From JAQUTK01 sp963677415 (GTDB taxonomy: Bacteria > Bacteroidota > Bacteroidia > Bacteroidales > JAQUTK01), in assembly GCA_963677415.2 (NCBI GenBank), contig CAXXFJ010000038.1:52907-116906 (forward strand): 64,000 bases of DNA, written 5' to 3'. Positions within the stretch are counted from its first letter, which is position 1. Each line of letters begins with the position of its first letter. Both the position numbers and the translations under genes were made by a program. Shown here piece by piece: positions 52,460 to 61,161 of this stretch. The notes under the pieces were generated by a model. The model had not been told where the DNA came from. It worked only from the letters and a program-made list of their open reading frames with translations, and made no database searches.

Positions 52460-52547
52460 GGAGAGATGCTCGAGTGGTTGAAGAGGCACGCCTGGAAAGC
52501 GTGTAAACGACTAAATCGTTTCGCGGGTTCGAATCCCGCTTTCTCCG
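52460..52547 (+). tRNA. tRNA-Ser (anticodon GGA)
   Basis: An 88-nt class II tRNA: acceptor GGAGAGA/TTTCTCC with discriminator G, anticodon stem CACGC/GCGTG with loop CTGGAAA (GGA), a long variable arm (ACGACTAAATCGTTT region) and T arm GCGGGTTCGAATCCCGC. CCA not encoded. It stands 58 bp before the exbB gene. Confidence 0.95.
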
Positions 52548-52605
52548 CATTATGAATGATAAATTATCTATAAATCAATAATTAATAAATTTAAAGTCAC
52601 ACGCG

Positions 52606-53424
52606 ATGAAAAAAGTTTTTGCAATGTTTGCCATTTGTGGCATTATGACCTTAGGGTTAACATCTGTTGCTGTTGCTCAGGAGCAAGCAGTAGCTGCACC
52701 GGATAGCGCTGCTACAGAAGTGGTTCAAGATTCAACTGCCGCAGCTGAAGAAGCTCCTGCTGTACCGGAAGTTGTCGAAGAAATAGGTTTGCATAAAATG
52801 TTGAAAGTGAAATTTATTGAAGGTAATGCATTCTTCATGAGTTTTGTTGCAGCAGCATTGGTTTTCGGACTTGCTTTCTGTATTGAAAGAATTGTTTATC
52901 TGAACCTTTCAGATGCTAATGTTGAGAAATTACTTAAAGAAGTTGAAGGTGCGCTGGATAAAAAAGATATTGAAGGTGCAATGGCAATTTGCCGTAACAC
53001 TCGTGGTCCTGTAGCTGCAATGTTCCTTGAAGGATTACTCCGTTTTGATATGGGGGCAGATACTGTTGACAAAACTGTAGTCTCTGCTGCAGGTGTTCAG
53101 ATGGGTTTATTGGAAAAGGGTTTTTCATGGATTACATTAGCTATTGCAATGGCTCCTTCTTTAGGATTCCTTGGAACTGTAATTGGTATGGTTCAAGCAT
53201 TTGATGATATCCAGGCAGCCGGTGATATTAGTCCTACAGTTGTCGCAGGTGGTATGAAAGTTGCATTGATCACAACTATTTTTGGTTTGATCGTAGCTTT
53301 GATTCTTCAGTTGTTTTACAACTATGTACTAACAAAATCAGAATCAATCGTCAGAGATATGGAAGATTCTTCTCTTATCTTTATGGATTATGCCGTAAAG
53401 TACACTTCTAAATCCGGTAAATAA
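52606..53424 (+). CDS. exbB: ExbB/MotA/TolQ-family proton channel protein
   Basis: A 272-residue inner membrane protein. N-terminal signal-like segment (1-24), Ala/Pro/Glu linker (about 25-62), first transmembrane helix near 80-98, and the MotA_ExbB core (about 150-260: GLLEKGFSWITLAIAMAPSLGF, GTVIGMVQAFDDIQAAGD, MKVALITTIFGLIVALILQL). With ExbD it harvests proton-motive force for TonB. First gene of a four-gene cassette with an unknown membrane protein and two exbD genes, intergenic gaps 2, 34 and -1 bp. Confidence 0.93.
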   Translation: MKKVFAMFAICGIMTLGLTSVAVAQEQAVAAPDSAATEVVQDSTAAAEEAPAVPEVVEEIGLHKMLKVKFIEGNAFFMSFVAAALVFGLAFCIERIVYLNLSDANVEKLLKEVEGALDKKDIEGAMAICRNTRGPVAAMFLEGLLRFDMGADTVDKTVVSAAGVQMGLLEKGFSWITLAIAMAPSLGFLGTVIGMVQAFDDIQAAGDISPTVVAGGMKVALITTIFGLIVALILQLFYNYVLTKSESIVRDMEDSSLIFMDYAVKYTSKSGK

Positions 53425-53426
53425 TT

Positions 53427-53894
53427 ATGAGTAGCAGTAAGATTTCAGGTATAGTATTATATGCCATAGTCGTACTCTCAATCGTCGTATTCGGGATGTT
53501 TTATTTCGGTCCGGTTGAGACAGACACAGTGCCCGGAACAGAGGCTCCTGTAAATACCAATTTGATGATGTTTTTCATGTTAGCTCTCTTTGGTGTAACT
53601 TTAGTCACAACTGTTGGTGCAGCACTTTCAGTTTTTGTTAAACAGTTTGTAGCTAATCCTAAAGAAGCAATCAAATCAATGGGTAGCATTATTGGTTTTG
53701 CACTTATCTTTCTTGTTGCATGGACAATTGGAGATGTAACTCCAATAAAGCTTTTGGGATATGCAGGGACAGAGAACGCTGATCCTTTTTGGCTAAGATG
53801 GATTGATATGATTCTTTTTTCTTCTTATGCTTTGGGTATGATTGCAATCTTATGTATTGCAGCGGGTGCTCTGAAGAAATATTTTATTAAATAA
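53427..53894 (+). CDS. Four-helix membrane protein in the exb cassette, unknown function
   Basis: A 155-residue protein with four predicted transmembrane helices (about 8-26, 45-70, 85-105, 125-148), short loops and a positively charged C-terminus (LKKYFIK). It lies between exbB and exbD with a 2-bp gap, an arrangement I associate with Bacteroidales Exb operons. No catalytic motif is visible. It may be an accessory subunit of the motor, inferred from position only. Confidence 0.8.
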   Translation: MSSSKISGIVLYAIVVLSIVVFGMFYFGPVETDTVPGTEAPVNTNLMMFFMLALFGVTLVTTVGAALSVFVKQFVANPKEAIKSMGSIIGFALIFLVAWTIGDVTPIKLLGYAGTENADPFWLRWIDMILFSSYALGMIAILCIAAGALKKYFIK

Positions 53895-53928
53895 TGATTA
53901 GTGTAAAACTAATCTGAAAGGAAATAAT

Positions 53929-54522
53929 ATGGGTAGAAAAAAACGGACAATGCCTGGAGTAAACTCCAGTTCAACAGCGGATATGGCATTTATTCTTTTG
54001 ATTTTCTTTCTGACGGCAACAAGCATGAATACAGATAAGGGGTTGGCAAGACAGTTGCCACCTCCTGTGCCTGATGAATTCAAAGATCAGGAGACAAATA
54101 TCAAGAAAAGGAATGTATTGCGCGTTCTCATTAATACTTCAAATCAGGTGCTCTGTCAGGAAGAGCCTATAGATAAAAAGGAGTTGAAAAAGAAAGTAAA
54201 AGAGTTCATTGAGAATAAGAATGATGAAGATGATATGCCTCAGAAAGTAATGCTTAATGATGTTCCATTCTTGGGTAACATTATGACTACAAAAAACCAC
54301 GTTGTCTCTTTGCAATCAGACCGTGGTACTCAGTATGATGTATATATTGCTGTTCAGAATGAGATTGTGGCTGCATACAATGAGCTCCGTGATGAGTTTT
54401 CATTGGCTCATTTCCATAAACCGTATGCAGATCTAGACGATGATCATCAGAAATCTGTTCGGGCTGTATATCCTCAAAAGATATCAGAAGCTGAACCTAG
54501 AAAATATGGAGGAAATAAATAA
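53929..54522 (+). CDS. exbD: ExbD-family biopolymer transporter, copy 1
   Basis: A 197-residue protein: N-terminal basic segment, one transmembrane helix (about 17-36, SSTADMAFILLIFFLTATSM) holding the proton-relay Asp, then a periplasmic domain with an inserted acidic/basic region (KELKKKVKEFIENKNDEDDM) and a longer C-terminus than standard ExbD. Stop overlaps the next exbD start by 1 base. Confidence 0.92.
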   Translation: MGRKKRTMPGVNSSSTADMAFILLIFFLTATSMNTDKGLARQLPPPVPDEFKDQETNIKKRNVLRVLINTSNQVLCQEEPIDKKELKKKVKEFIENKNDEDDMPQKVMLNDVPFLGNIMTTKNHVVSLQSDRGTQYDVYIAVQNEIVAAYNELRDEFSLAHFHKPYADLDDDHQKSVRAVYPQKISEAEPRKYGGNK

Positions 54523-54995
54523 TGGGTAAATTTACAAAGAAGGAACGAAGTCTTCCTGAATTGAATACATCTTCACTTCCTGATTTAATATTCACAGTTC
54601 TTTTTTTCTTCATGGTTGTTACAACAATGCGTGAGGCAGAAGTGTTAGTGGAAGTACGTGTGCCTTCTGCATCAGAGCTGACTAAACTCGAAAAGAAATC
54701 ACTGGTTTCAACAATTTATATTGGAAAGCCAAATAGGACTATGAGAGCACGATTTGGTACAGAATCCCGTATTCAGCTGAATGATAAATTTGCAGAAACA
54801 ACGGAGATTAATAGGTATATCGGAGCAGAGAAAGCTGCATTGAGTGAAAGAGATCAACCTAAAATGACTGTTTCTATAAGAGGGGATAAGAATACAAAGA
54901 TGGGTATAATAACTGATGTAAAAGAAGCTTTGCGCGAAGCACTTGCTTTGAAAATCAATTATTCCGCCACTAAAAGAGATAATATCGCTGAATAA
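54522..54995 (+). CDS. exbD: ExbD-family biopolymer transporter, copy 2
   Basis: A 157-residue ExbD with transmembrane helix about 14-35 (NTSSLPDLIFTVLFFFMVVT, conserved Asp) and a periplasmic domain with MTVSIRGDKNTKMGIITDVKEALREA. Together the two ExbD copies could form a heterodimer in the ExbB pore. Ends in a terminator. Confidence 0.93.
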   Translation: MGKFTKKERSLPELNTSSLPDLIFTVLFFFMVVTTMREAEVLVEVRVPSASELTKLEKKSLVSTIYIGKPNRTMRARFGTESRIQLNDKFAETTEINRYIGAEKAALSERDQPKMTVSIRGDKNTKMGIITDVKEALREALALKINYSATKRDNIAE

Positions 54996-55013
54996 GCAGG
55001 TCTATTTTTATAA

Positions 55014-55057
55014 ATGAGGGCTGTCCTTTTAAAAGAGGTCAGCCCTTATTTCTTTTT
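55014..55057 (+). terminator. Terminator of the exb cassette
   Basis: AGGGCTG (55017-55023) pairs with CAGCCCT (55040-55046) with inner CC/GG and TTTT/AAAA; followed by TATTTCTTTTT. Confidence 0.8.
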
Positions 55058-55091
55058 CCATACTTGATGAGTTAAAATTAATATATAGTAT

Positions 55092-55121
55092 TTTGTTATT
55101 GACTTAAATTAATTACCTTTG
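55092..55121 (+). promoter_or_regulatory. Promoter of the gldB-like gene
   Basis: -33 TTTG (55092-55095) and -7 TACCTTTG (55114-55121), 18-nt spacer. ATG at 55136 follows 14 bp later, implying an extremely short leader. Confidence 0.75.
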
Positions 55122-55135
55122 CCAAAAGCAATGTA

Positions 55136-56152
55136 ATGAAGAAGTACTGGCTGTTTTTTGTGATACTGATAATTTGCAACTCTTGTGAGAGAACTGCTTC
55201 TGTAGCTATTCTCTCTAAAGGGGATAATCGGTCTGTCTCTATTGTTCGATTTGATCAAGAACTATATCATCAACTGAAAGATTCCTCTCATATTGATTAT
55301 TCTTCCCTGAAAGTATCTCATCCAGAGTTTTGGAATGTATATATTGAATCAATCTTAGCGATCTCAGATGAAGATTCTGCTTCTACTAACTCGCAGTTAA
55401 ATGACTTCTTTTTTAATCCGGAGATACAAGCACTTTATTCGGACGTATCAGCTGAGTTTGATTCGATTGATGATATAAAAGACGATTTGCAAAAAGCTTT
55501 TTATTCTTTGTCTAAGTATTATCCGGAGCTGAAGCTTCCGGTGTTCTATACCCATCTTTCCGGGTTGAACCAATCTGTCGTAGTTAGTGATAATCTTATT
55601 TCAGTTAGTCTGGATAAGTATCTTGGACCGGATTATCCACTGTATGATAATACAATCTATTTCTACGAAAGGGTTCATATGAAGCGAAGTAATATCGTTC
55701 GTGATTATGTTGCTGGCTGGTTTTATTCCGAATTTCCCTTTAACGGGATTCAGTATCGCGTGCTTGATAATATGATCTATGAAGGAAAGTTATGTTACTT
55801 ATACTATCTTCTTTTTCCTCAATTAGATGAACGTCAGATTATGGACTATTCTAAGGAAGAAATGGATATTGCAACGAAATTTGAGAATAAGATCTGGTCA
55901 ACAATCATCAGTGATGATAAACTCTTCGAAGTAGATCAGAGCTATACGTCTAAGTTGGTTAATGAAGCTCCTTTCACACTCTTTGGAGTGGGAACTGTAC
56001 CTGGTAGAATTGGCTGTTTGATTGGTATGCATATTATACAGTCCTATGTGAAGAATCATCCCAATCTTCATTTGAAAGATCTTTTGTTAGAGAATAATTT
56101 CCAGCAAATCTATGACGAATCCAATTACATTTCTCGAAATAAGGTTCAGTAA
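55136..56152 (+). CDS. GldB-family lipoprotein
   Basis: A 338-residue lipoprotein (signal MKKYWLFFVILIICNSC, lipobox Cys 17). The body has IVRFDQELYHQL near the N-terminus, LDKYLGPDYPLY, DNMIYEGKLCYLYYLLFP and GCLIGMHIIQSYVKNHP, which match the GldB/DUF2268-like architecture of Bacteroidota gliding-associated lipoproteins, with an E-G-K motif in a helix. Non-gliding gut species also carry it, so a role in envelope biology not motility is likely. Ends at the stop overlapping nothing; convergent with the U32 gene 0 bp away. Confidence 0.8.
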   Translation: MKKYWLFFVILIICNSCERTASVAILSKGDNRSVSIVRFDQELYHQLKDSSHIDYSSLKVSHPEFWNVYIESILAISDEDSASTNSQLNDFFFNPEIQALYSDVSAEFDSIDDIKDDLQKAFYSLSKYYPELKLPVFYTHLSGLNQSVVVSDNLISVSLDKYLGPDYPLYDNTIYFYERVHMKRSNIVRDYVAGWFYSEFPFNGIQYRVLDNMIYEGKLCYLYYLLFPQLDERQIMDYSKEEMDIATKFENKIWSTIISDDKLFEVDQSYTSKLVNEAPFTLFGVGTVPGRIGCLIGMHIIQSYVKNHPNLHLKDLLLENNFQQIYDESNYISRNKVQ

Positions 56153-57991
56153 TTATTTCTTTTGAAAAGGAATGATTTGCATCTCACATTTGGAACAATC
56201 AAACTTCAGTTCCAGCTCATGGTTCTTTGAGCTTAGAAAGAATGGCTCTTTCCATTCTGACAACTTCTCAGGTGATCTCTTTTTACACATTCCCATTGTG
56301 AATAGTATGCAATGCTTGCAGAACATAACAGTTGCACCCTCTACCGCTTCCAATTCGTATGCTGAATCGATATTTTGTACTTTGGCTGTCTTATAAAAGA
56401 GTTCGGCATTTATGTTAGAAACGTTAGCGAGATAGGAAAGTGATGATGTTTGGAAAGGAATTCCATGTACTATACACGATGTTTTCCGTACAGCTTTAAA
56501 TTGTTCCAGACTCTTCTTCTCAAAACTAGTAATAGCTTGTCTTCTGAACTCTGCAAGTATGGATGAAGGAATGAAATAGGGTTGTGAAAGTGAGATGCTC
56601 ACCGTTTTGGCACTATATGCTGTATCTCCCAGTTTACTTATTACCCGTTCGATCTGAGCCGCTTGATCTTGTTTGGACAACTCCTTTCCCATAGGCAGTG
56701 ATTGTGTGATAATACTGCCATTCTCATCTTTTATTGTCATCCGAAAGCCCTCTTCATAATCATTGAGTATGATATCTATAGGAATCTTTCGCTCGGCAGT
56801 TTTTCTTGTCAGTAACTGTTCAAATTCCTGATCTTGGTTACGGTAGAGTATTGTTCCCTTCTTGATTATAAATCGCTCAGAGGGGAAAATGGTAGTTCCT
56901 TCTGCCCTGTTAATGCGGAATCCGTTGAAAACGCCACTTTCATCCAGATAGCAGAAGCCGTCTCCGTTGTGCAAACTCATTGCTGTATCCACAGTTAGTT
57001 TGCCAGGTACTGCATATCTAACTGTTCCTATCTTCTCGCCTATTGATTTTGGGGTGTCAGGTGAATAAATATCCTCTTGACGTCCATTGAGAAAGTAAGA
57101 AGTAAATCCTCTGTTAAAACTTTTCTCGGGTTGTGGAGTGAAAAAAAAAGTTGTTTTTCCTGACGATGAAGGAACGTATTCCTGAGCTCTCTTCTCAAGA
57201 ATCAGATCTAGCTTTTGACGATAAAATGCAGTAATATTCTTTACATATGCATTGTCTTTCAGACGTCCTTCTATCTTTAGGGAAGAGATACCAGCATCCA
57301 AAAGTTCTTCAAGATGAGAAGAGAGATTAAGATCCTTCAGTGAAAGCAGGTGTTTCTCTTTACATATATCTTTCCCATCGGCATCTTTTAATGTGTAGGG
57401 CAAACGGCAAATTTGAGCACATTCACCACGATTAGCACTTCGTCCGGTGAGTGCCTGACTAGCGTAACATTGTCCGCTGTAGCTCACACACAATGATCCA
57501 TGAATAAAAGCTTCCAGAGTCACAGAAGTACTTTCCGAGATCTTCCGGATCTGATCAAGTGACAGTTCACGAGCCAGCACTACTTGTGTGAAGCCGGTCT
57601 TTTCCAGGAAGGAGACTTTCTCTGGTGTGCGATTGTCCATTTGCGTGCTTGCATGTAGCGCGATAGGAGGGAGATTCATCTCAAGAATCCCCATGTCCTG
57701 GATGATTATAGCATCAGCACCTGCATTGTAAAGCTTATGGATGATTTGTTCTGCATCTGTCAGTTCGCTATCTCGCAGTATTGTATTAATAGCCACATAT
57801 ACGCTGGCATTATATTTGTGGGCATAGCTGCAAAGTGATTCAATCTCCTCAATACTGTTTCCAGCAGCTGCCCGGGCACTGAACAGTGGCGCACCGATAT
57901 ACACAGCGTCAGCTCCATGATTGATTGCATCAATACCACATGAGAGGTTTTTTGCCGGAGATAATAGTTCGATAGGTCGTTGATATATCAT
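56153..57991 (-). CDS. Peptidase U32-family protein (RlhA/TrhP-like RNA hydroxylation factor)
   Basis: A 612-residue protein with the U32 signature EAFIHGSLCVSYSGQCYASQ, then SANRGECAQICRLPY, supplying the Cys residues (C-x6-C, C-x3-C) used for a Fe-S cluster in this family. LSPAKNLSCGIDAINHGADA at the N-terminus is typical of the YhbU/RlhA group. E. coli members hydroxylate C2501 of 23S rRNA or U34 of tRNAs; protease activity is doubtful. The long C-terminal part carries a second Cys cluster (CKHC, CSKCEM). It shares one base with the metA stop and follows it. Confidence 0.85.
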   Translation of the reverse strand: MIYQRPIELLSPAKNLSCGIDAINHGADAVYIGAPLFSARAAAGNSIEEIESLCSYAHKYNASVYVAINTILRDSELTDAEQIIHKLYNAGADAIIIQDMGILEMNLPPIALHASTQMDNRTPEKVSFLEKTGFTQVVLARELSLDQIRKISESTSVTLEAFIHGSLCVSYSGQCYASQALTGRSANRGECAQICRLPYTLKDADGKDICKEKHLLSLKDLNLSSHLEELLDAGISSLKIEGRLKDNAYVKNITAFYRQKLDLILEKRAQEYVPSSSGKTTFFFTPQPEKSFNRGFTSYFLNGRQEDIYSPDTPKSIGEKIGTVRYAVPGKLTVDTAMSLHNGDGFCYLDESGVFNGFRINRAEGTTIFPSERFIIKKGTILYRNQDQEFEQLLTRKTAERKIPIDIILNDYEEGFRMTIKDENGSIITQSLPMGKELSKQDQAAQIERVISKLGDTAYSAKTVSISLSQPYFIPSSILAEFRRQAITSFEKKSLEQFKAVRKTSCIVHGIPFQTSSLSYLANVSNINAELFYKTAKVQNIDSAYELEAVEGATVMFCKHCILFTMGMCKKRSPEKLSEWKEPFFLSSKNHELELKFDCSKCEMQIIPFQKK

Positions 57992-58923
57992 CAGAGGGAT
58001 TCCAATTTAACGACTTCTTTGAGATCAAAAGGTGTTTCCTGATAGACAAAATAATTAAGCCAGTTTGTAAAGAGCAGATTTGCATGTCCACGCCAGTTCA
58101 CGATTATTTCTCTCTTTGGGTCATTATCCCGGTAGTAATTCTTCGGAACAGATATATCCAATCCTTTCCCTTTATCGCGTACATATTCTTTATGTAGTGT
58201 TTCAGATGAGTATTCCGAATGACCAGTAATATAGATTTCTCGTCCGCCTCTTGCCATGGTTATATATACCCCTGACTCTTCCGACTCTGAGAGGATAGTC
58301 AGTTCGGGAACTTTCAGTATATCTTCTTTGCGAACCTCTGTATGGCGACTGTGCGGTACATAGAACTCATCATCAAATCCTCGGAACAATTTGAATTGCG
58401 GTTCGTTGATACGATGTTTGAATACTCCAAACATTTTAGCAGGAAGCACATATTTCGGTATTTTATACGAATGATACATCCCGGCTTGAGCTGCCCAGCA
58501 GATATAGAGAGTTGAGGTTACATGTTTGGAAGCCCAATCAAAGATTCTCGTAAGCTCTTTCCAGTATTTGACATCCTTAAAATCAAGAAGTTCGACTGGA
58601 GCACCGGTGATGATCATCCCGTCATAATTGGTAGTACTGATTGATTCGAAATCCTTATAAAAAGCCATCATGTGTTCAATGGGTGTGTTCTTTGGAGTAT
58701 GACTTTTTAGTTTAAGAAAATCAACCTCCACCTGTAAAGGTGTATTGGAAAGCAGACGGATTAAGTCCGTTTCTGTCGTAATTTTTACAGGCATCAGGTT
58801 GAGTACCACTACTTTTAGCGGACGGATGTCTTGCATTGAAGCTTTATCAGACTCCATGACAAATATATTCTCCCTTTTCAGTATATCTACTGCAGGCAAC
58901 TTTTCAGGAATTGTTAATGGCAT
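57991..58923 (-). CDS. metA: Homoserine O-acyltransferase (MetA type), probably acetyl-CoA-using
   Basis: A 310-residue MetA-fold enzyme. Catalytic Cys in STLYICWAAQAGMYH (about 142), His in YITGHSEYSSETL and Glu in the same motif. Residue 111 in MIITGAPVELLDF is Glu; work on this family ties Glu111 to acetyl-CoA and Gly111 to succinyl-CoA, so an O-acetyltransferase is predicted despite the usual succinyltransferase name. First committed step to methionine. Overlaps the U32 gene by 1 bp. Confidence 0.94.
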   Translation of the reverse strand: MPLTIPEKLPAVDILKRENIFVMESDKASMQDIRPLKVVVLNLMPVKITTETDLIRLLSNTPLQVEVDFLKLKSHTPKNTPIEHMMAFYKDFESISTTNYDGMIITGAPVELLDFKDVKYWKELTRIFDWASKHVTSTLYICWAAQAGMYHSYKIPKYVLPAKMFGVFKHRINEPQFKLFRGFDDEFYVPHSRHTEVRKEDILKVPELTILSESEESGVYITMARGGREIYITGHSEYSSETLHKEYVRDKGKGLDISVPKNYYRDNDPKREIIVNWRGHANLLFTNWLNYFVYQETPFDLKEVVKLESL

Positions 58924-58954
58924 AGCGAATAAATGAAGTTAGTAATACGTAAAG

Positions 58955-60058
58955 TTATTTCTTCAACAAATCAAAATAAATATCAAGCAGCTCTTTGGCT
59001 GCAATGAAAGAACTACTCTGGTCGTTCAGTACCTGAAGTTCTTTAATCTCCAGTAAGCTCTCAATTTCAGGGTTATGATAAAAACTATCTTTTAATATCT
59101 CATTGATGGATTCGCGCATCCAGTATTTGGATTGCATCCGTCTTTTAAGTTCGAAGAAACCATTCTGCTTCGTAAACTCTATATAGGCGTCAATCATCTC
59201 CATTACTTCCTTGATTCCAAGTTCGTAAAATCCGGAGTACATCAAAACCTGTGGTGTCCATCCCGAATCAGCCATAGGAAAGAGATGAAGTGCATTTTTG
59301 AACTGTGCCTGAGCTAATCTCGCTTTATCCAGGTTCGATCCATCCGCTTTATTGATAATGATACCATCTGCCATCTCCATGATTCCCCGTTTGATGCCCT
59401 GTAGCTCGTCACCAGTGTTTGGCACCTGGATTAGCAGGAAGAAATCTACCATCGAATGAACCGCAGTTTCTGATTGTCCAACACCAACTGTCTCCACGAA
59501 GATCGTATCAAAACCAGCAGCTTCGCAGAGAATAATCGTTTCTCGTGTCTTGCGGGCAACGCCACCCAATGAGCCGGCGGCTGGAGAAGGACGAACAAAA
59601 GCATTCGGATGGTTTGAAAGCTGCTCCATACGGGTTTTATCGCCCAAAATACTACCTTTCGAACGTTCGCTGCTTGGATCTATAGCCAGAACAGCCAGCT
59701 TATGCTTCTCTTTCAGAAGATGTAATCCGAAAGCTTCGATGGAAGTGCTCTTTCCGGCACCAGGCACCCCGGTAATACCCACGCGGACAGACTTTCCAGC
59801 ATAAGGGAGACATTTACCGATGACAGCTTGTGCCATTTCATGATGTTCTGGTAAGACACTCTCCAGAAGGGTGACTGCCTGACTTAAAATAGTAATATTT
59901 CCCTTCAGAATTCCATCTACATACTCGTTGGCAGTATAATCCCTTCGTTTAGCTCGTTTGGATTTTTTGAGATAAGGGTTCACTGCAGGGGGCTGTTCGA
60001 TACCTCTGTTTACAGAAAGACCACTATAACATTTGTCATTCTCAATATGTTTTGTCAT
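58955..60058 (-). CDS. meaB: Methylmalonyl-CoA mutase-associated GTPase MeaB
   Basis: A 367-residue G3E GTPase chaperone that protects and reloads the B12-dependent mutase. P-loop GITGVPGAGKSTSIEAFG, LAVLAIDPSSERSKGSILGD, TIFVETVGVGQSETAVHSMVD and IINKADGSNLDKA are diagnostic. An N-terminal basic region (KKSKRAKRRDY) precedes the ARG-type helix. The mutase subunits are not in the window. Overlaps the DUF1573 gene by 4 bp. Confidence 0.95.
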   Translation of the reverse strand: MTKHIENDKCYSGLSVNRGIEQPPAVNPYLKKSKRAKRRDYTANEYVDGILKGNITILSQAVTLLESVLPEHHEMAQAVIGKCLPYAGKSVRVGITGVPGAGKSTSIEAFGLHLLKEKHKLAVLAIDPSSERSKGSILGDKTRMEQLSNHPNAFVRPSPAAGSLGGVARKTRETIILCEAAGFDTIFVETVGVGQSETAVHSMVDFFLLIQVPNTGDELQGIKRGIMEMADGIIINKADGSNLDKARLAQAQFKNALHLFPMADSGWTPQVLMYSGFYELGIKEVMEMIDAYIEFTKQNGFFELKRRMQSKYWMRESINEILKDSFYHNPEIESLLEIKELQVLNDQSSSFIAAKELLDIYFDLLKK

Positions 60059-61146
60059 TTCTTTGGTAGCACTTCAATTTCTACTATAGCGTTCAAAGCA
60101 TTTGGGGCATTCGTGATAAACGCAATTTTTTGCTGTCTCAATTCATTGGTCTTTTTCGGACTGAAAGTAATTCTTACTTTCGTACTTTTACCCGGAGCGA
60201 TGGTCATCTTGTCTGACTTTACAATCATATTTTCAGTCTCACCATTGATTGCATAGATGATTAGCGGTGATTTTCCATCATTGGTTATTGTAAAACTATC
60301 GTTCTTCTTTTCGTTGACTTTTATCTCGCCCAAATCCAGATTACGTGTTGAAAACGAGAGGTGTGCCGCATTCTTCTTTTGGTCGGCAGTCATATCAGAA
60401 ATATCATCAATAATATTAGCAGTCACCTTGATCCGGTTTTTATCAGAAGCGTTTACTCCGGCTGGCAACACATAGAAGGAGACTTCTTTCTTGCCCCATT
60501 CTTTACTCTCTTTTGCATCAAAAGTCACCAATATTGAACTTCTGGATTGAGCCTTTACTTCTTCAGAGATAAGGCTGACCCTTAGAGGTTTAGCTACTTT
60601 GCTGAGAGATAATTTTACTGCGGTCTTATTTGTATTAATAAAATCGACGACAAGAGTCTTAGGCTCATTCTTGGTCACATTGATAAAGTTCAGTTCATTC
60701 TTAACCATCAGGATTCCACCTCCTAAGTCAATGGGGTAGGAGTCTTCAACTCTTTCTATGTAAGGATCTACTTTCCCTTTTACATTCAAAGTGACAAAAC
60801 CATCTTTGCTATTGGAGTAAATGGTGATAGTCTTTGAAAAAGGACCAGTAGAAGCTGCATTGTAAGTTACCTTGATACTTCCTTTTTTACCTGCGGCTAT
60901 TGGTTCGCGTGTCCATTCCGGAGTTGTACATCCGCAGGAAGCAACAACCCTGTTCAACACCAGAGGTGAATTTCCTGTGTTGGTATAGATGAACTCACAG
61001 GTTACGCCTTCGCCTGTTTGTGATTTTGTAAATGTTCCGAAGTCATGTTCTTTCGTGTCAAAAGAGATAACTTGTGCATAACTGACACCGGCAAAGAAAA
61101 GTAATAAGCCGGCCAAAGTCATTGTTTTTTTCCAATTGAAGTACAT
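60055..61146 (-). CDS. Secreted DUF1573-repeat protein
   Basis: A 363-residue protein with signal peptide (to about residue 24, FFAGVSYAQ). Ig-like ASH/DUF1573 domains recur: FDTKEHDFGTFTKSQTGEG with the Cys pair VASCGCTTPEW (about 30-125), a middle domain (about 150-245), and a third with LDLGEIKVNEKKNDSFTITN (about 268-363). Such proteins are common and uncharacterised in Bacteroidales. It precedes meaB with a 4-bp overlap and is 15 bp after the macroglobulin gene, so all three may share a transcript. Confidence 0.9.
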   Translation of the reverse strand: MYFNWKKTMTLAGLLLFFAGVSYAQVISFDTKEHDFGTFTKSQTGEGVTCEFIYTNTGNSPLVLNRVVASCGCTTPEWTREPIAAGKKGSIKVTYNAASTGPFSKTITIYSNSKDGFVTLNVKGKVDPYIERVEDSYPIDLGGGILMVKNELNFINVTKNEPKTLVVDFINTNKTAVKLSLSKVAKPLRVSLISEEVKAQSRSSILVTFDAKESKEWGKKEVSFYVLPAGVNASDKNRIKVTANIIDDISDMTADQKKNAAHLSFSTRNLDLGEIKVNEKKNDSFTITNDGKSPLIIYAINGETENMIVKSDKMTIAPGKSTKVRITFSPKKTNELRQQKIAFITNAPNALNAIVEIEVLPKK

Positions 61147-61161
61147 ATAATACGATTTTAA

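Noticed and set aside
58924..58954. SAM riboswitch or other leader upstream of metA
   Set aside because: Only 31 bp separate metA from meaB; no room and no structure.
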